Notes: generated by a model not told the origin, from the letters alone. A stretch of DNA of 64,000 nucleotides from Sulfitobacter sp. M05 (GCF_029285175.1 NZ_JABEDH010000005.1:62001-126000); one strand, 5' to 3'. Numbered from the stretch's first letter, positions 45,125 to 55,081 are shown. Translations and numbers: made by a program.

Positions 45125-45886
45125 ATGGGATTGAACGAAAAACTGCGCCTTGGCGTGAACATTGACCATGTCGCAACCGTGCGCAACGCACGTGGTGGGG
45201 CCTATCCTGATCCCTTACGGGCTGCAAAAATTGCCGAGGCCGCAGGTGCCGACGGCATCACCGCACATCTGCGCGAAGACCGCCGCCATATCTCGGATGC
45301 TGACATCGAAGGGTTGATGGATGTTCTCAGCGTGCCATTAAATTTTGAAATGGCCGCGACCGATGAGATGCAGAAAATTGCCCTGCGTCACAAACCCCAT
45401 GCGGTTTGCATCGTGCCCGAGAAACGCGAAGAACGCACAACCGAAGGCGGGCTTGAGGTTGCGCGCGAGGAAAACAAGCTGGCGCATTTCATCGCCCCCC
45501 TGCGCGAAGCCGGCAGCCGCGTGTCGATCTTTATCGCCGCAGATGCCCGCCAGATCGAAGCGGCCAACCGCATCGGAGCTGAGGTGATCGAACTGCACAC
45601 CGGTGCCTATTGCGATGCCTTTGCAGAGGGCAAATGGCCCGCCGCACAGCAGGAGTTGAAAAAGCTCGAAGAAATGTCCGCCTTCGCCCATTCGCTGGGG
45701 CTTGAGGTACATGCTGGTCACGGGCTGACCTATGACACGGTGTCGCCCATCGCCGCTTTCCCTGATGTGCGCGAACTGAACATCGGGCATTTCCTGATTG
45801 GCGAGGCGATTTTTCTGGGGCTGGAACCCGCGATTGTCAAAATGCGCGCGTTGATGGATGCCGCACGGGCGGATGCGGCTGGTTGA
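45125..45886 (+). CDS. pdxJ: pyridoxine 5'-phosphate synthase
   Basis: 253 residues: [24 protein letters not shown] opening, [67 protein letters not shown] and [15 protein letters not shown]-barrel enzyme that joins deoxyxylulose phosphate and aminoacetone phosphate to give pyridoxine phosphate. The stop overlaps the acpS start (TGATG). Confidence 0.95.
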   Translation: MGLNEKLRLGVNIDHVATVRNARGGAYPDPLRAAKIAEAAGADGITAHLREDRRHISDADIEGLMDVLSVPLNFEMAATDEMQKIALRHKPHAVCIVPEKREERTTEGGLEVAREENKLAHFIAPLREAGSRVSIFIAADARQIEAANRIGAEVIELHTGAYCDAFAEGKWPAAQQELKKLEEMSAFAHSLGLEVHAGHGLTYDTVSPIAAFPDVRELNIGHFLIGEAIFLGLEPAIVKMRALMDAARADAAG

Positions 45887-46296
45887 TGATCCTTGGCATT
45901 GGCACTGATTTGGCAAATATCGACCGGATCCAGGGCACCCTGGACCGGTTCGGGGACCGGTTTCGCGACCGTGTTTTTACCCCGGTGGAGCAGGCCAAGG
46001 CCGAAAGGCGTAAGGATGTCGCGGGCACCTATGCCAAACGCTGGGCCGCCAAGGAGGCATGTTCCAAGGCCTTGGGCACCGGTCTGCGCATGGGAATATC
46101 ATGGCGGGACATGGCGGTCAGCAACCTGAAGACAGGTCAGCCGGTGATGGAAGTCACCGGTTGGGCCGCCGAACGTCTTGCCAGTATGACACCCGCAGGC
46201 CACGCGACGGTGATCCATGTGACCCTGACCGATGATCACCCATGGGCACAGGCCTTTGTTGTGATCGAGGCGCGCCCGCTGTCAGATGGCGAATAA
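45886..46296 (+). CDS. acpS: holo-[acyl-carrier-protein] synthase
   Basis: 136 residues: [72 protein letters not shown]. The Asp of GTD and Glu of KEA bind magnesium. It transfers 4'-phosphopantetheine to acyl carrier protein. A TTG three bases earlier is a less likely start. Confidence 0.94.
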   Translation: MILGIGTDLANIDRIQGTLDRFGDRFRDRVFTPVEQAKAERRKDVAGTYAKRWAAKEACSKALGTGLRMGISWRDMAVSNLKTGQPVMEVTGWAAERLASMTPAGHATVIHVTLTDDHPWAQAFVVIEARPLSDGE

Positions 46297-46330
46297 TCCA
46301 CCCGTAACGGGCTGTCACTGCGCCCATTGC

Positions 46331-46360
46331 TTGACAGTACCGCCGCCCGCCCTCATGTAA
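46331..46360 (+). promoter_or_regulatory. possible promoter before lepB
   Basis: TTGACA (46331-46336), a perfect -35, with ATGTAA 18 bases on as a weak -10; 28 bases upstream of lepB. It would let the lepB-rnc-era block be expressed apart from pdxJ-acpS. Confidence 0.35.
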
Positions 46361-46387
46361 CCCCAAATCGCATAAAAGGGACGCCGC

Positions 46388-47224
46388 ATGGCCGACAAGG
46401 AAAAATCCGGCAACGCCTTTGTCGAGACCATCAAAACAATCGTTTACGCGCTGGTCATCGCCGGTGTGTTTCGCACCCTGTTCTTTCAACCGTTCTGGAT
46501 CCCTTCCGGGTCGATGAAAGAAACCCTGCTGATCGGGGATTTCCTCTTTGTGAACAAGATGGCCTATGGCTATTCTTATGCGTCCTGTCCGTCGTTGATG
46601 CTGCCCAATCTCGGCATCGAAGTGGATGCCCGTGATGTCTGCGGCAGCTTTGACGGCGACAACACCCGTCTATTGGGCGGCACGCCGGAACGCGGTGATG
46701 TTGTGGTGTTCCGCCATCCGGTCTCGGGGCGTGACTATATCAAACGTCTGATTGGTTTGCCCGGCGACACGGTGCAGGTGAAACAGGGGCTGGTCTATCT
46801 GAACGGTGAACCGGTCACGGTCGAAGACGCTGGCGTGTTTGAGGAAAAAATGACCGCGCAAGGCCCGCAACGCCTGCGCCCGCGCTGTGAAAACGGCCCT
46901 GTCGGCGAAGGCGGATCTTGTCAGAAGTCGCGCCAGATCGAAACCCTGCCCAATGGCGTCTCTCATCCGATCCTTAACATAGGCAATCAGCAATCCGACA
47001 ATACTGGCGTCTATTCCGTACCGGCGGGCCACTATTTCTTTATGGGTGACAACCGCGACAATTCCGCAGACAGCCGTTTGGCCCAGCAGGTTGGCGGTGT
47101 CGGTTTCGTCCCTTACGAAAACCTGATTGGGCGTGCCGACCGGATCATGTTCAGCTCGGCCGGACGTTCGATGCTGTTTTTCTGGACATGGCGCGGTGAC
47201 CGTTTTTTCAAAGGGGTTGAATGA
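46388..47224 (+). CDS. lepB: signal peptidase I
   Basis: 278 residues. One N-terminal membrane segment ([23 protein letters not shown]) leads to the catalytic Ser42 in [20 protein letters not shown]; the Lys is in [15 protein letters not shown]; the family box [11 protein letters not shown] is near the C-terminus. It cuts signal peptides of exported proteins. An 80-residue insertion between the Lys box and GDNRDNS is common in alphaproteobacterial forms. Overlaps rnc by 4 bases. Confidence 0.95.
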   Translation: MADKEKSGNAFVETIKTIVYALVIAGVFRTLFFQPFWIPSGSMKETLLIGDFLFVNKMAYGYSYASCPSLMLPNLGIEVDARDVCGSFDGDNTRLLGGTPERGDVVVFRHPVSGRDYIKRLIGLPGDTVQVKQGLVYLNGEPVTVEDAGVFEEKMTAQGPQRLRPRCENGPVGEGGSCQKSRQIETLPNGVSHPILNIGNQQSDNTGVYSVPAGHYFFMGDNRDNSADSRLAQQVGGVGFVPYENLIGRADRIMFSSAGRSMLFFWTWRGDRFFKGVE

Positions 47225-47907
47225 AGCTGAGCGGCGATCTTCGGGCCTTTCAGGGCCGTATCGGGCATGAATTCTCCGATCCCGCGCTTCTGGTTCGTGC
47301 GGTGACTCACGCCTCGATGTCATCCGCCAACCGCGACGACAACCAACGGCTTGAATTTCTGGGGGATCGTGTTCTGGGGCTGGTGATGGCCGAGGCATTG
47401 CTGGCCGGTGACCGGCAGGCCACCGAAGGACAGCTTGCCCCGCGCTTTAACGCGTTGGTGCGCAAGGAAACCTGCGCCGATGTCGCCCGCGAGATTGATC
47501 TTGGACAGGTGCTGAAACTGGGCCGGTCGGAAATGATCTCCGGCGGGCGGCGCAAGCAGGCGCTGCTTGGCGATGCAATTGAAGCGGTAATCGCAGCGGT
47601 CTATCAGGACGCCGGTTTCGAAGCCTCCCGTGACTTGATTCTGCGGCTCTGGGGCAACCGGATCAATACCGTAAAAGATGATGCACGCGACGCAAAAACT
47701 GCATTGCAGGAGTGGGCACAGGCCCGCAAATTTGCCCCGCCGAAATATGTCGAAGTTGCCCGGTCCGGACCTGATCACGCACCGGTGTTTACGATTGCGG
47801 CGCGACTTGAAAACGGAGCCGAGGCACAGGCCACCGCCGCTTCGAAACGCAGCGCCGAACAGGCCGCCGCAACCTCGCTTTTGGCGCAACTGGAGAACAA
47901 CAAATGA
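47221..47907 (+). CDS. rnc: ribonuclease III
   Basis: 228 residues. The catalytic domain has the signature [18 protein letters not shown] and [16 protein letters not shown], followed by a double-stranded RNA-binding domain ([61 protein letters not shown]). It matures rRNA and cuts structured mRNA. Coupled by 4-base overlaps to lepB and era. Confidence 0.96.
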   Translation: MKLSGDLRAFQGRIGHEFSDPALLVRAVTHASMSSANRDDNQRLEFLGDRVLGLVMAEALLAGDRQATEGQLAPRFNALVRKETCADVAREIDLGQVLKLGRSEMISGGRRKQALLGDAIEAVIAAVYQDAGFEASRDLILRLWGNRINTVKDDARDAKTALQEWAQARKFAPPKYVEVARSGPDHAPVFTIAARLENGAEAQATAASKRSAEQAAATSLLAQLENNK

Positions 47908-48830
47908 GCAGCCCTGACACCGCAGGACAAAGCGCCGGATTTATCGCCCTGATCGGGGAGCCGAACGCCGGCAAATCCACACTGTTGAACCGGATGGTTG
48001 GGGCCAAAGTGTCGATTGTGACTCATAAGGTGCAAACCACCCGCGCCCGCATCCGCGGCGTCGCCATGGAGGGCAATGCGCAGTTGGTCTTTGTTGACAC
48101 ACCGGGCCTGTTCCAACCGCGCCGCCGGCTGGACCGCGCGATGGTTGCCGCCGCATGGGGCGGGGCATCGGACGCTGATATCGTGGTGCTGTTGATCGAA
48201 GCGCACCGCGGCGTGACTGAAGGGGTGGAACGGATCCTTGAAGGGTTGGCCGAGGTCGGGCAGGGCCGCAAGGTGGCTTTGGCGATCAACAAGATTGACC
48301 GTGTCGAGGCACCGGTGCTGCTGGGGCTGACCCAGAAGCTGAACGAACTCTACCCCTTTGCCGAGACATTTATGATCTCTGCCGAAAAAGGCCATGGTGT
48401 GGACCTGCTGCGCAAATGGCTGGCAGGCGAATTGCCCGCGGGGCCATGGCTCTATCCTGAAGACCAGATCGCCGATCTGCCGATGCGGATGATTGCAGCG
48501 GAGATGACCCGCGAGAAACTTACCCTGCGGCTGCACCAGGAATTGCCCTATCAGTTGACGGTGGAAACCGAAAACTGGGAAGAGCGCCCGGATGGATCAG
48601 CCCGGGTGGATCAATTGGTCTATGTGGTGCGGGATGGTCACAAGGGGATCGTGCTGGGCAATAAGGGCGAGACGATCAAGGCCGTGGGTAAAGCCGCCCG
48701 CGAAGAGCTGGAAGCGTTTTTAGGTCGACGTATTCATCTGTTTTTGCAGGTAAAAGTGCGTACGAATTGGCTGGAAGAGGCCGAGCGTTATACTGAGATG
48801 GGGCTGGATTTCAAAGACGGGAATACCTGA
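47904..48830 (+). CDS. era: GTPase Era
   Basis: 308 residues. G motifs [35 protein letters not shown] and NKIDRVE; effector region [19 protein letters not shown]-terminal KH domain ([83 protein letters not shown]). It assists 16S rRNA maturation and 30S assembly. Confidence 0.96.
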   Translation: MSSPDTAGQSAGFIALIGEPNAGKSTLLNRMVGAKVSIVTHKVQTTRARIRGVAMEGNAQLVFVDTPGLFQPRRRLDRAMVAAAWGGASDADIVVLLIEAHRGVTEGVERILEGLAEVGQGRKVALAINKIDRVEAPVLLGLTQKLNELYPFAETFMISAEKGHGVDLLRKWLAGELPAGPWLYPEDQIADLPMRMIAAEMTREKLTLRLHQELPYQLTVETENWEERPDGSARVDQLVYVVRDGHKGIVLGNKGETIKAVGKAAREELEAFLGRRIHLFLQVKVRTNWLEEAERYTEMGLDFKDGNT

Positions 48831-48862
48831 TCGGGCCTCGCGTCTGCCGGGGGACCCGAAGT

Positions 48863-48883
48863 GAGTTTAAAGGCAAGATGAAG
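48863..48883 (+). repeat. dispersed intergenic repeat, family B copy 2
   Basis: GAGTTTA-AAG-GCAAGATGAAG between era and the DUF1491 gene, 19 of 21 bases identical to 35310-35330. Confidence 0.55.
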
Positions 48884-48894
48884 GGGATACCGTT

Positions 48895-49224
48895 GTGCCA
48901 AGATTGACCGCACGGTTCTGGGTCGATGCCTATCTGGCCCGCTTGTCAGTGTATGATATCCCTGCGTTTGTTGTGGCCCATGGTGATGATACCGGCGGCG
49001 CAGTGCTGGTGAAACTTGCGACGCTGGACGGGCAGGCGGTGGTGTTCCAGCGTTCTTTTGATCTGATGAGCGGCACCCGCCAATGGGTCGAGCTGCACAA
49101 GGGTGATGAGCCCGATGTGGACGAGGCCATCAGCCGGCAGCGCGGGTTTGATCCGGACCTCTGGGTGATCGAAGTTGAGGACCGACAGGGGCGTCACCTG
49201 CTGGATCAAGATGGTCTAGAATGA
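48895..49224 (+). CDS. DUF1491 family protein
   Basis: 109 residues from a GTG ([54 protein letters not shown]). Matches the DUF1491 family, usually found beside recO or era in alphaproteobacteria; function unknown. Stop overlaps the recO start. Confidence 0.85.
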   Translation: MPRLTARFWVDAYLARLSVYDIPAFVVAHGDDTGGAVLVKLATLDGQAVVFQRSFDLMSGTRQWVELHKGDEPDVDEAISRQRGFDPDLWVIEVEDRQGRHLLDQDGLE

Positions 49225-49958
49225 TGGAGTGGCGTGATCAGGGGATTCTTCTTCGGACGCGCCGCCATGGTGAAACCTCTGTTATCATCGAAGTGTTCAC
49301 GCCTGAACACGGGCGACATGCGGGGATCGTGCGGGGCGGCACCAGCCGCAAGATTGCGCCAATTCTACAGCCCGGGGCGCAGCTTGACCTGATCTGGCGC
49401 GCCCGCCTTGAGGATCACATCGGCAGTTTCACGGTCGAACCTTTACGCAGTCGTGCGGCCACCGCCATGGCCAACCGCCAGACCTTGGCAGGGTTGAACA
49501 CGGTGACGGCTTTGCTGTGTTTTTGTCTGCCGGAACGTGAACCGCATCTGCCGCTTTACGCCCGCACCGAAGCTTTGCTGGATTTGCTGGGGATATGGGA
49601 GGTCTGGCCATTGGCCTATCTACAGTGGGAAATGGCGCTGTTGGAGGAAATGGGCTACGGGCTTGATCTGGGCAGTTGCGCGGTGACCGGGGCAACCGAG
49701 GGGTTGGTCTATGTTTCGCCGAAATCGGGGCGGGCCGTCTCGGCGGCAGGGGCTGGTGAATGGGCCGACAGGCTGTTGCCTTTACCGGGCGTGTTGCGTG
49801 GCTGTGGGGATGCATCGGATGCGGATATTGCGCAGGGGCTGCATACCACCGGTTATTTCCTCAGTGCCCACCTGGCTGCCGATCTTGGCAACAAGCCCTT
49901 GCCGGAAGCGCGGGCGCGTTTTGTCGATGGGTTTAATGCGCCCGGCCTTAGACCGTAA
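49221..49958 (+). CDS. recO: DNA repair protein RecO
   Basis: 245 residues: [61 protein letters not shown] is the N-terminal OB-like domain of RecO; helical C-terminal part follows. It loads RecA at gaps with RecR. The zinc-finger Cys of some RecO are not evident. Start could also be the ATG 3 bases on. Ends the era-recO block; a family A repeat follows the stop. Confidence 0.93.
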   Translation: MMEWRDQGILLRTRRHGETSVIIEVFTPEHGRHAGIVRGGTSRKIAPILQPGAQLDLIWRARLEDHIGSFTVEPLRSRAATAMANRQTLAGLNTVTALLCFCLPEREPHLPLYARTEALLDLLGIWEVWPLAYLQWEMALLEEMGYGLDLGSCAVTGATEGLVYVSPKSGRAVSAAGAGEWADRLLPLPGVLRGCGDASDADIAQGLHTTGYFLSAHLAADLGNKPLPEARARFVDGFNAPGLRP

Positions 49959-49978
49959 GCATCTCGCATCCTCACTGT

Positions 49979-50011
49979 CCCGAAAACACGCAGCCTGGCA
50001 GGGTATTGGGG
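49979..50011 (+). repeat. dispersed intergenic repeat, family A copy 1
   Basis: 33 bases containing AACACGCAGC and TGGCAGG; 28 of 33 bases match 63337-63369. Both copies lie between two converging genes, just after the plus-strand gene ends (recO here, an acyltransferase there). Confidence 0.6.
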
Positions 50012-50019
50012 AGGCATGT

Positions 50020-50427
50020 TTAAGGTCGGGCGTTCCCGTCGTGGTGCCTGAACACCATCAGCGGGCGTTCTTCATCTGACAGCGTCAGGGTGCTGCCTTT
50101 GATCACCGCGACATTCACCGCACCAAGGGCTTGAAAAAATGCCTGTTCGGCTTGCAGATCGGGACAGGCCCGACGGGTGGCAGCGATTGGACCAATGTCG
50201 ATCCATGGATAGGGGGCGGTGTTGTGGCTGTGATAGCGGTTGCACGGGGCTGTACCGGCGATCCGGTTGCGGCTGGGAAAAGTCAGGGTGGCGGTTGCAT
50301 CAAAGGCCTGCCCGTTCAGGGTGCGCAGGTGCCATTCATGGCCCGCCCCGCCATAGCTGCGCAGGGTCTCATCTTTCTGGAAAATGGTCAGGGACAGGAT
50401 GATGGCAAGGATGATATGTCCCGGCAT
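50020..50427 (-). CDS. META-domain protein
   Basis: 135 residues from MPGHIILAIILSLTIF, a short hydrophobic N-terminus that could be a signal peptide or anchor. The META-domain core is WHLRTLNGQAFDATATLTFPSRNRIAGTAPCNRYHSHNTAPYPWIDIGPIAATRRACPDLQAEQAFFQAL, with the conserved CNRY and the second Cys. HslJ-like proteins sit in the envelope and are linked to heat or acid stress. It begins 4 bases after the TetR stop. Confidence 0.75.
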   Translation of the reverse strand: MPGHIILAIILSLTIFQKDETLRSYGGAGHEWHLRTLNGQAFDATATLTFPSRNRIAGTAPCNRYHSHNTAPYPWIDIGPIAATRRACPDLQAEQAFFQALGAVNVAVIKGSTLTLSDEERPLMVFRHHDGNARP

Positions 50428-50431
50428 GGCG

Positions 50432-50962
50432 TTAATCCAACGCCAGAATGGTGTCGACCAACGTGCCGAACGGGCCACCATCAGGGGGGGTGCCGGACGT
50501 GCCGTCCAACAGCGGTAGCCCGATCAATGTGGCCTGTAGGGCGCGGGCGAAATCGGGGTTGCCAAGACCCAGCGTTGTCAACAACCGCCCCAGCAGGTGC
50601 AGCCGCTCGGTGTCGACATCTGCCAGAACCTGTGCTGTCTGATCATTACTTTGCGCCCATGCCCGCAGTTTCGGCTCAACCGGATCGGCCAATACGCTTT
50701 GGCCGAAATCGCGCAGCCGTTTTTCGGCTTCGCCGGATGCACTCACGGCATCCATCACCTGTTGCAGAGCGCGGGCCTGCCAAGTGTCCAATAGTGCTGC
50801 GTGAAATGCAGGAACGTCTTTGAAATGCCAGTAGAATGACCCTTTGGTGCTGCCAAGGGCCCGCGCCAGAGGTTCCGCCGCCAGCGCAGCAGGGCCCGAG
50901 GCCACAAGGGCGTCAAAACCGGCAGAAACCCATTTATCAGGGGAGAGGCGCGATTTGGTCAT
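50432..50962 (-). CDS. TetR-family transcriptional regulator
   Basis: 176 residues; N-terminal helix-turn-helix WVSAGFDALVASGPAALAAEPLARALGSTKGSFYWHFKDVPAFHAALLDTWQARAL. The ligand-binding domain is variable. It lies downstream of mcd on the same strand, beyond a hairpin, and shares a transcript with the META gene. Target unknown. Confidence 0.88.
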   Translation of the reverse strand: MTKSRLSPDKWVSAGFDALVASGPAALAAEPLARALGSTKGSFYWHFKDVPAFHAALLDTWQARALQQVMDAVSASGEAEKRLRDFGQSVLADPVEPKLRAWAQSNDQTAQVLADVDTERLHLLGRLLTTLGLGNPDFARALQATLIGLPLLDGTSGTPPDGGPFGTLVDTILALD

Positions 50963-50983
50963 AGGGATCCGTATCGCCGCGCT

Positions 50984-51013
50984 GACAGGAGGGCAAGTGC
51001 AGGCCCTCCTGTC
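50984..51013. repeat. 11-bp stem-loop between mcd and tetR
   Basis: GACAGGAGGGC (50984-50994), 8-base loop, GCCCTCCTGTC (51003-51013): perfect stem, no T-run on either strand. It lies 11 bases beyond the mcd stop; may slow decay or partly stop transcription. Confidence 0.6.
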
Positions 51014-51024
51014 GGCAGACGGGT

Positions 51025-52713
51025 CTAGCCAAGGAGGCGACGTGCAATCACCTGTGCCTGAATTTCTGCCGCGCCTTCAAAGATATTCAGAATGCGGGCA
51101 TCGCAAAGGACACGGCTGATCTTGTATTCCAGCGCAAAACCGTTGCCGCCGTGAATTTGCAGACCATTGTCCGCTGCGGCCCATGCAACGCGTGCCCCCA
51201 ACAGTTTCGCCATGCCGGCCTCGACGTCACAGCGGCGGCCCTCGTCTTTCTCGAAAGCCGAGAAATAGGTGAGCTGACGAGCAACCATCAATTCAACCGC
51301 CATCATCGCGATCTTTGAAGAAACGCGCGGGAAGTTGATCAGCGCCTTACCGAACTGTTTGCGGTCCTGTGCATATTGCATCGACAGGTCCAGCGCGGAT
51401 TGCGCCACCCCGATGGCACGGGCCGCGGTCTGGATGCGGGCGGATTCAAAGGTTTCCATCAATTGCTTGAAACCTTTGCCCTCTTCGCCGCCCAGCAGGT
51501 TCTCACCTTTGACGTTGAAACCGTCAAAGCCCAGTTCGTATTCCTTCATGCCGCGATAGCCCAGCACCTCGATCTCGCCACCGGTCATGCCCTCCGTCGG
51601 GAAGGGGTTGGCGTCATCACCGGGGGTCTTTTCTGCCAGAAACATCGACAGGCCCTTGTAGTCGGTCGTCGTGGGGTCGGTGCGGGCCAGTAGGGTCATC
51701 ACATGTGTGCGCGCCGCATGGGTGATCCATGTTTTGTTTCCGGTGATTTTGTAATCATCGCCATCCTTAACTGCACGCGTGCGCAGCGAGCCAAGGTCGG
51801 AACCGGTGTTCGGCTCGGTGAAAACCGCCGTCGGCAGGGTTTCGGCGCTCGCGATGCGCGGTAACCATTTTTCTTTTTGTTCCTGCGTGCCGCCAGCAAT
51901 AATCAGCTCGGCTGCAATTTCTGACCGGGTGCCCAGTGATCCGACGCCGATATATCCGCGCGACAGCTCTTCCGAGACCACACACATCGACGCTTTGGAC
52001 AGACCGAATCCCCCGAATTCTTCCGGGATGGTCAGGCCGAACACACCCATTTCGGCCAACTCGTTGATCACCTCCATCGGGATCAACTCGTCTTTCAGGT
52101 GCCATTCATGGGCGAAGGGCTCGACCTTTTCGACCGCGTAGCGGCGGAACTGCTCGCGGATCATCTCAAGCTCTTCATCCAGGCCCGTGGTTCCGACAGT
52201 GATGTTTGCCGCTTGCTCCTGCATCAGCTCGACAAGCCGGGTGCGTGCCGCCTGAGTGTTGCCGCCTTGGGTCAGCGTCTGGATTGCGGGTTCCATCAGG
52301 CCGCGCATGTCGTCTTGCGACAGGCCCATATCCTGAAGCCGCAGAACCTCGCCCTGGTTCATCTGGATGCCGCCGTAGATCTGCCAAAGGTATTCACCAA
52401 AGGCGATCTGGTGGATCAGCTGTTCGGTCTCGCCGAACTTGCCGTCTTTCTCCAGCGTTTCGGCCCATGTCTGCATCTGGCGCAGGGACTGCGCATATGT
52501 GGCCAGCCACGCAAGGCCGTGGGCTGCTGTCTGATGTGCTTCGATCAGACCCGCCGAGACGCGCCCGTCCTTGCTGACCAATGCGCGCACGCTTGTTTTG
52601 GCCTTTTCCAGCAGGGCCTCAACCGGGGGCACCGCTGCCGCGCTCAAACCGAGCAGATCGTTCAGCAGGACCGGTGCCTGCTCCATTGCCATGTCCTGAC
52701 CGTCATGTGCCAT
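51025..52713 (-). CDS. mcd: acyl-CoA dehydrogenase, probably (2S)-methylsuccinyl-CoA dehydrogenase
   Basis: 562 residues from MAHDGQDMAMEQAP with AAGGGG before the start. It is about 170 residues longer than common acyl-CoA dehydrogenases, and the N-terminal extension (AHQTAAHGLAWLATYAQSLRQMQTWAETLEKDGKFGETEQLIHQIAFGEYLWQIYGGIQMNQGE) is what I recall of Mcd of the ethylmalonyl-CoA pathway. The flavin-enzyme core has AVFTEPNTGSDLGSLRT, FDGFNVKGENLLGGEEGKGFKQLM and IHGGNGFALEYKISRVLCDARILNIFEGAAEIQ. Acts in acetyl-CoA assimilation. Substrate is inferred, not proven. Confidence 0.82.
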   Translation of the reverse strand: MAHDGQDMAMEQAPVLLNDLLGLSAAAVPPVEALLEKAKTSVRALVSKDGRVSAGLIEAHQTAAHGLAWLATYAQSLRQMQTWAETLEKDGKFGETEQLIHQIAFGEYLWQIYGGIQMNQGEVLRLQDMGLSQDDMRGLMEPAIQTLTQGGNTQAARTRLVELMQEQAANITVGTTGLDEELEMIREQFRRYAVEKVEPFAHEWHLKDELIPMEVINELAEMGVFGLTIPEEFGGFGLSKASMCVVSEELSRGYIGVGSLGTRSEIAAELIIAGGTQEQKEKWLPRIASAETLPTAVFTEPNTGSDLGSLRTRAVKDGDDYKITGNKTWITHAARTHVMTLLARTDPTTTDYKGLSMFLAEKTPGDDANPFPTEGMTGGEIEVLGYRGMKEYELGFDGFNVKGENLLGGEEGKGFKQLMETFESARIQTAARAIGVAQSALDLSMQYAQDRKQFGKALINFPRVSSKIAMMAVELMVARQLTYFSAFEKDEGRRCDVEAGMAKLLGARVAWAAADNGLQIHGGNGFALEYKISRVLCDARILNIFEGAAEIQAQVIARRLLG

Positions 52714-52857
52714 CGTGTCGTTCCCCTTATTGCTGCATTGCAAATAGCGCCTTCGCAGGTGCAGCACAACAAAGATACGTTTTGCTGCGTCATTTTGTTC
52801 GAAAGTTTCGCAGTGAATTTCGAGGTGCAGCAAAAAACTGAGGTGTTAAGGAGGGGC

Positions 52858-53622
52858 ATGGAATCCACTTTTCCCTTTTTGACAACAATCGCCCTGCTGC
52901 TGGCTCTTTGTATCGCTTTTGTGGCGGGATTCGTCAAAGGTGTGGTCGGTTTCGCGCAGCCGCTGATTCTAATTTCGGGCCTGACCTTGTTCCTGCCGCC
53001 TGAAATTGCGCTGGCAGGGCTGATCATTCCGACGTTGGTGACCAATGCCATGCAATCCCTGCGCCATGGGCCACAGGCGGCATGGGCATCGGTCAAGGCC
53101 TACCGTGTGTTCTTGATATCCGGGGGCATCACGCTGGTGATTGCGGCGCAATTGGTGCGTGTGGTGCCCGAAGATGTGTTGCTGATAGCGATTGGTGTGC
53201 CGGCCTTTGCCTATGCTGCGCTGCAATTGGCCGGTATCGGGTTCTCACTGGCCCGCCGCCATGCCGCCATAGAGGCGTTGGTGGGGGGGCTCGCCGGGGT
53301 GATCGGCGGGCTGTCCGGTGTATGGGGGCCGCCCACGGTGATGTACCTGACGGCGCTTGGTACCCCCAAAGCGGACCAGCTACGGGTGCAGGGGGTGATT
53401 TATGGAGCAGGGGCCGTGGCGCTGTTCGGTGCGCATCTGACGTCCGGCGTGTTACGCGCCGAGACGATCCCCTTTTCCATATTGCTTATCCTACCTGCCG
53501 TTCTGGGCATGTGGGCAGGAGGCAGGGTGGTCGACCGTATTGATCAGGCGGTGTTCAAGCGGGCGACGCTGTTTGTGCTGTTGCTCGCCGGGGCCAACCT
53601 GATCAGGCGGGCCGTGTTCTAG
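52858..53622 (+). CDS. TauE/SafE-family permease
   Basis: 254 residues from the ATG at 52858, which follows a very strong AAGGAGGGG. Eight or so membrane segments; duplicated motif FVAGFVKGVVGFAQPLILISGLTLFLPPEIALAGLIIPTLVTNAMQSLR and GGLAGVIGGLSGVWGPPTVMYLTALGTPKADQLRVQGVIY. Such permeases move sulfite, sulfoacetate or related organic anions. Substrate unknown. It diverges from mcd and converges with the XRE gene. Confidence 0.88.
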   Translation: MESTFPFLTTIALLLALCIAFVAGFVKGVVGFAQPLILISGLTLFLPPEIALAGLIIPTLVTNAMQSLRHGPQAAWASVKAYRVFLISGGITLVIAAQLVRVVPEDVLLIAIGVPAFAYAALQLAGIGFSLARRHAAIEALVGGLAGVIGGLSGVWGPPTVMYLTALGTPKADQLRVQGVIYGAGAVALFGAHLTSGVLRAETIPFSILLILPAVLGMWAGGRVVDRIDQAVFKRATLFVLLLAGANLIRRAVF

Positions 53623-53626
53623 GGGG

Positions 53627-53986
53627 TCAGCTGCGGCGGGCGACGGTAACCCCTGAAACGTCCTCGATGAAGGTCACGATACGTGATTTGACGTCTTCGT
53701 CTTTGATGGCTGCCAGAGCTGTGACAATCTCCATGCCAGCGTCCTTTACAGGGGCTTCATTGGTATTGTCGTGAAGGCCATCGAAGAAGAACGATGGCGG
53801 CACGTCCAGGATTTGGGCCAGTTCGAATAGCCGGCTTGCTGCGACGCGATTTGATCCGATTTCGTATTTCTGGATCTGCTGAAAAGACAGGTTGAGCTTT
53901 CGCGCGACGTCAGTCTGCGACAGCCGTCTAAGTGTCCTGATCTGTTTGAGCTTACGACCAACGTGGATATCGACAGGGTGTGACAT
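53627..53986 (-). CDS. XRE-family helix-turn-helix regulator
   Basis: 119 residues. HTH_3 domain: VDIHVGRKLKQIRTLRRLSQTDVARKLNLSFQQIQKYEIGSNRVAASRLFELAQILDVPPSFFFDGL. The remaining 45 residues are acidic (DAGMEIVTALAAIKDEDVKSRIVTFIEDVSGVTVA). This form is common in alphaproteobacteria. A near-perfect palindrome lies 11 bases before the start codon, suggesting self-control. It diverges from the LysR-like gene. Confidence 0.88.
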   Translation of the reverse strand: MSHPVDIHVGRKLKQIRTLRRLSQTDVARKLNLSFQQIQKYEIGSNRVAASRLFELAQILDVPPSFFFDGLHDNTNEAPVKDAGMEIVTALAAIKDEDVKSRIVTFIEDVSGVTVARRS

Positions 53987-53997
53987 ATAGTGAACCT

Positions 53998-54013
53998 CAG
54001 GTTGTACAATCTG
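53998..54013. promoter_or_regulatory. palindrome upstream of the XRE gene
   Basis: CAGGTTGTACAATCTG: 16 bases, symmetric at 14, around TTGTACAA. It lies between the XRE start (53986) and the LysR-like start (54140) and is well placed for auto-control of XRE. Confidence 0.45.
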
Positions 54014-54139
54014 AAACTGTAGTCCCCCGATCCGCTCTCATATTCAATTGCATACATTTTCCCGTCAGAAGTGAATTTATCGGACAAAGATGGAGTATTT
54101 TTGTTGCTATAGTGGATGATTTGTTTACCAATCCGCTGC

Positions 54140-55081
54140 ATGAATCATTCATCATCAATCAAAAGCTCGGGCGCGGACCGGGCCTCGGATGTGCCGCCAG
54201 CGCTGTTGTTCGAAATGATCCGTTCGTTTGTGACGCTTGCGGCAACCCTGAACCTCAGCCATGCGGTCAAGGAATTGGACAGTACCCGCCAGACCGTGCG
54301 CCGACATATCGCCCAACTGGAAGCCGCTATGGGCGCGCCATTGTTTCTCGTTGAGGAGCGGCGCTATAGCCTGACGTCTTTGGGGCAAAGTGTCCTGCCG
54401 GATGCGCAGGATATTCTGGCGCGCGGTAAAATCTGGTTGAGCGGTCAGTCCCGGACCGTTGGCGTGTTGCAGCGCTTGCAGGCGAATGTCGGCGATTGGG
54501 ATTTCTATCAACAACAGCAACCGCTGGGCAAAGTGTGGAGCGATCCGTCATTACTGCTCCGAGAGACTTTGCGGGCCTGGACAATGGCTTGTGGCGAAAT
54601 CGAAAGCCGGTGGTTTTCTCACGTGCGGCCTTACCTGATTATTTACCGTCAGTCCGATATCGGATGGATCTGTGTCGAATTCGGGGAAAAGTCGGTTTAT
54701 GTAAAATGGTTTGGGCTGGATTACGCGCGTTCCAGTATTGGCCGCCCGATCAGTCAATTACCTGCCGGTATCGAATTCTCGAATTTGATTTATGAAGCCT
54801 TCGAAGAAGTGCAAGCCGCGCAAGTGCCACGCCTTGATCACGTCTTTACCCGAATGCCGCGGGGCGGTTCGGATGATTTGGCCCCAGTTGCCTATCAACG
54901 CTTGATTTTTAGCGGTTCGTTTCCTGACGGATCACCGGCGGTGATGTCATTGGTATTGCCGGTGCAAGAGGTAAATATTGCGGATTTGGATCCGAAAAAT
55001 GACTTCGTTCTGGACGCAGTAGAACAATTCGAATTCCCGCCCGAAGAGGCCGTTTTTGAAAAGTTATTGGATGATAAATAA
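54140..55081 (+). CDS. LysR-type HTH protein with a non-LysR C-terminal domain
   Basis: 313 residues. Residues about 22-80 form a LysR helix-turn-helix (LLFEMIRSFVTLAATLNLSHAVKELDSTRQTVRRHIAQLEAAMGAPLFLVEERRYSLTSLGQSVLP). The rest does not look like a LysR effector domain: DWDFYQQQQPLGKVW..., then VAYQRLIFSGSFPDGSPAVMSLVLPVQEVNI, which has a PAS-like flavour. No earlier start is better supported than ATG 54140. It is flanked by the XRE regulator and the GNAT-like gene. Confidence 0.65.
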   Translation: MNHSSSIKSSGADRASDVPPALLFEMIRSFVTLAATLNLSHAVKELDSTRQTVRRHIAQLEAAMGAPLFLVEERRYSLTSLGQSVLPDAQDILARGKIWLSGQSRTVGVLQRLQANVGDWDFYQQQQPLGKVWSDPSLLLRETLRAWTMACGEIESRWFSHVRPYLIIYRQSDIGWICVEFGEKSVYVKWFGLDYARSSIGRPISQLPAGIEFSNLIYEAFEEVQAAQVPRLDHVFTRMPRGGSDDLAPVAYQRLIFSGSFPDGSPAVMSLVLPVQEVNIADLDPKNDFVLDAVEQFEFPPEEAVFEKLLDDK

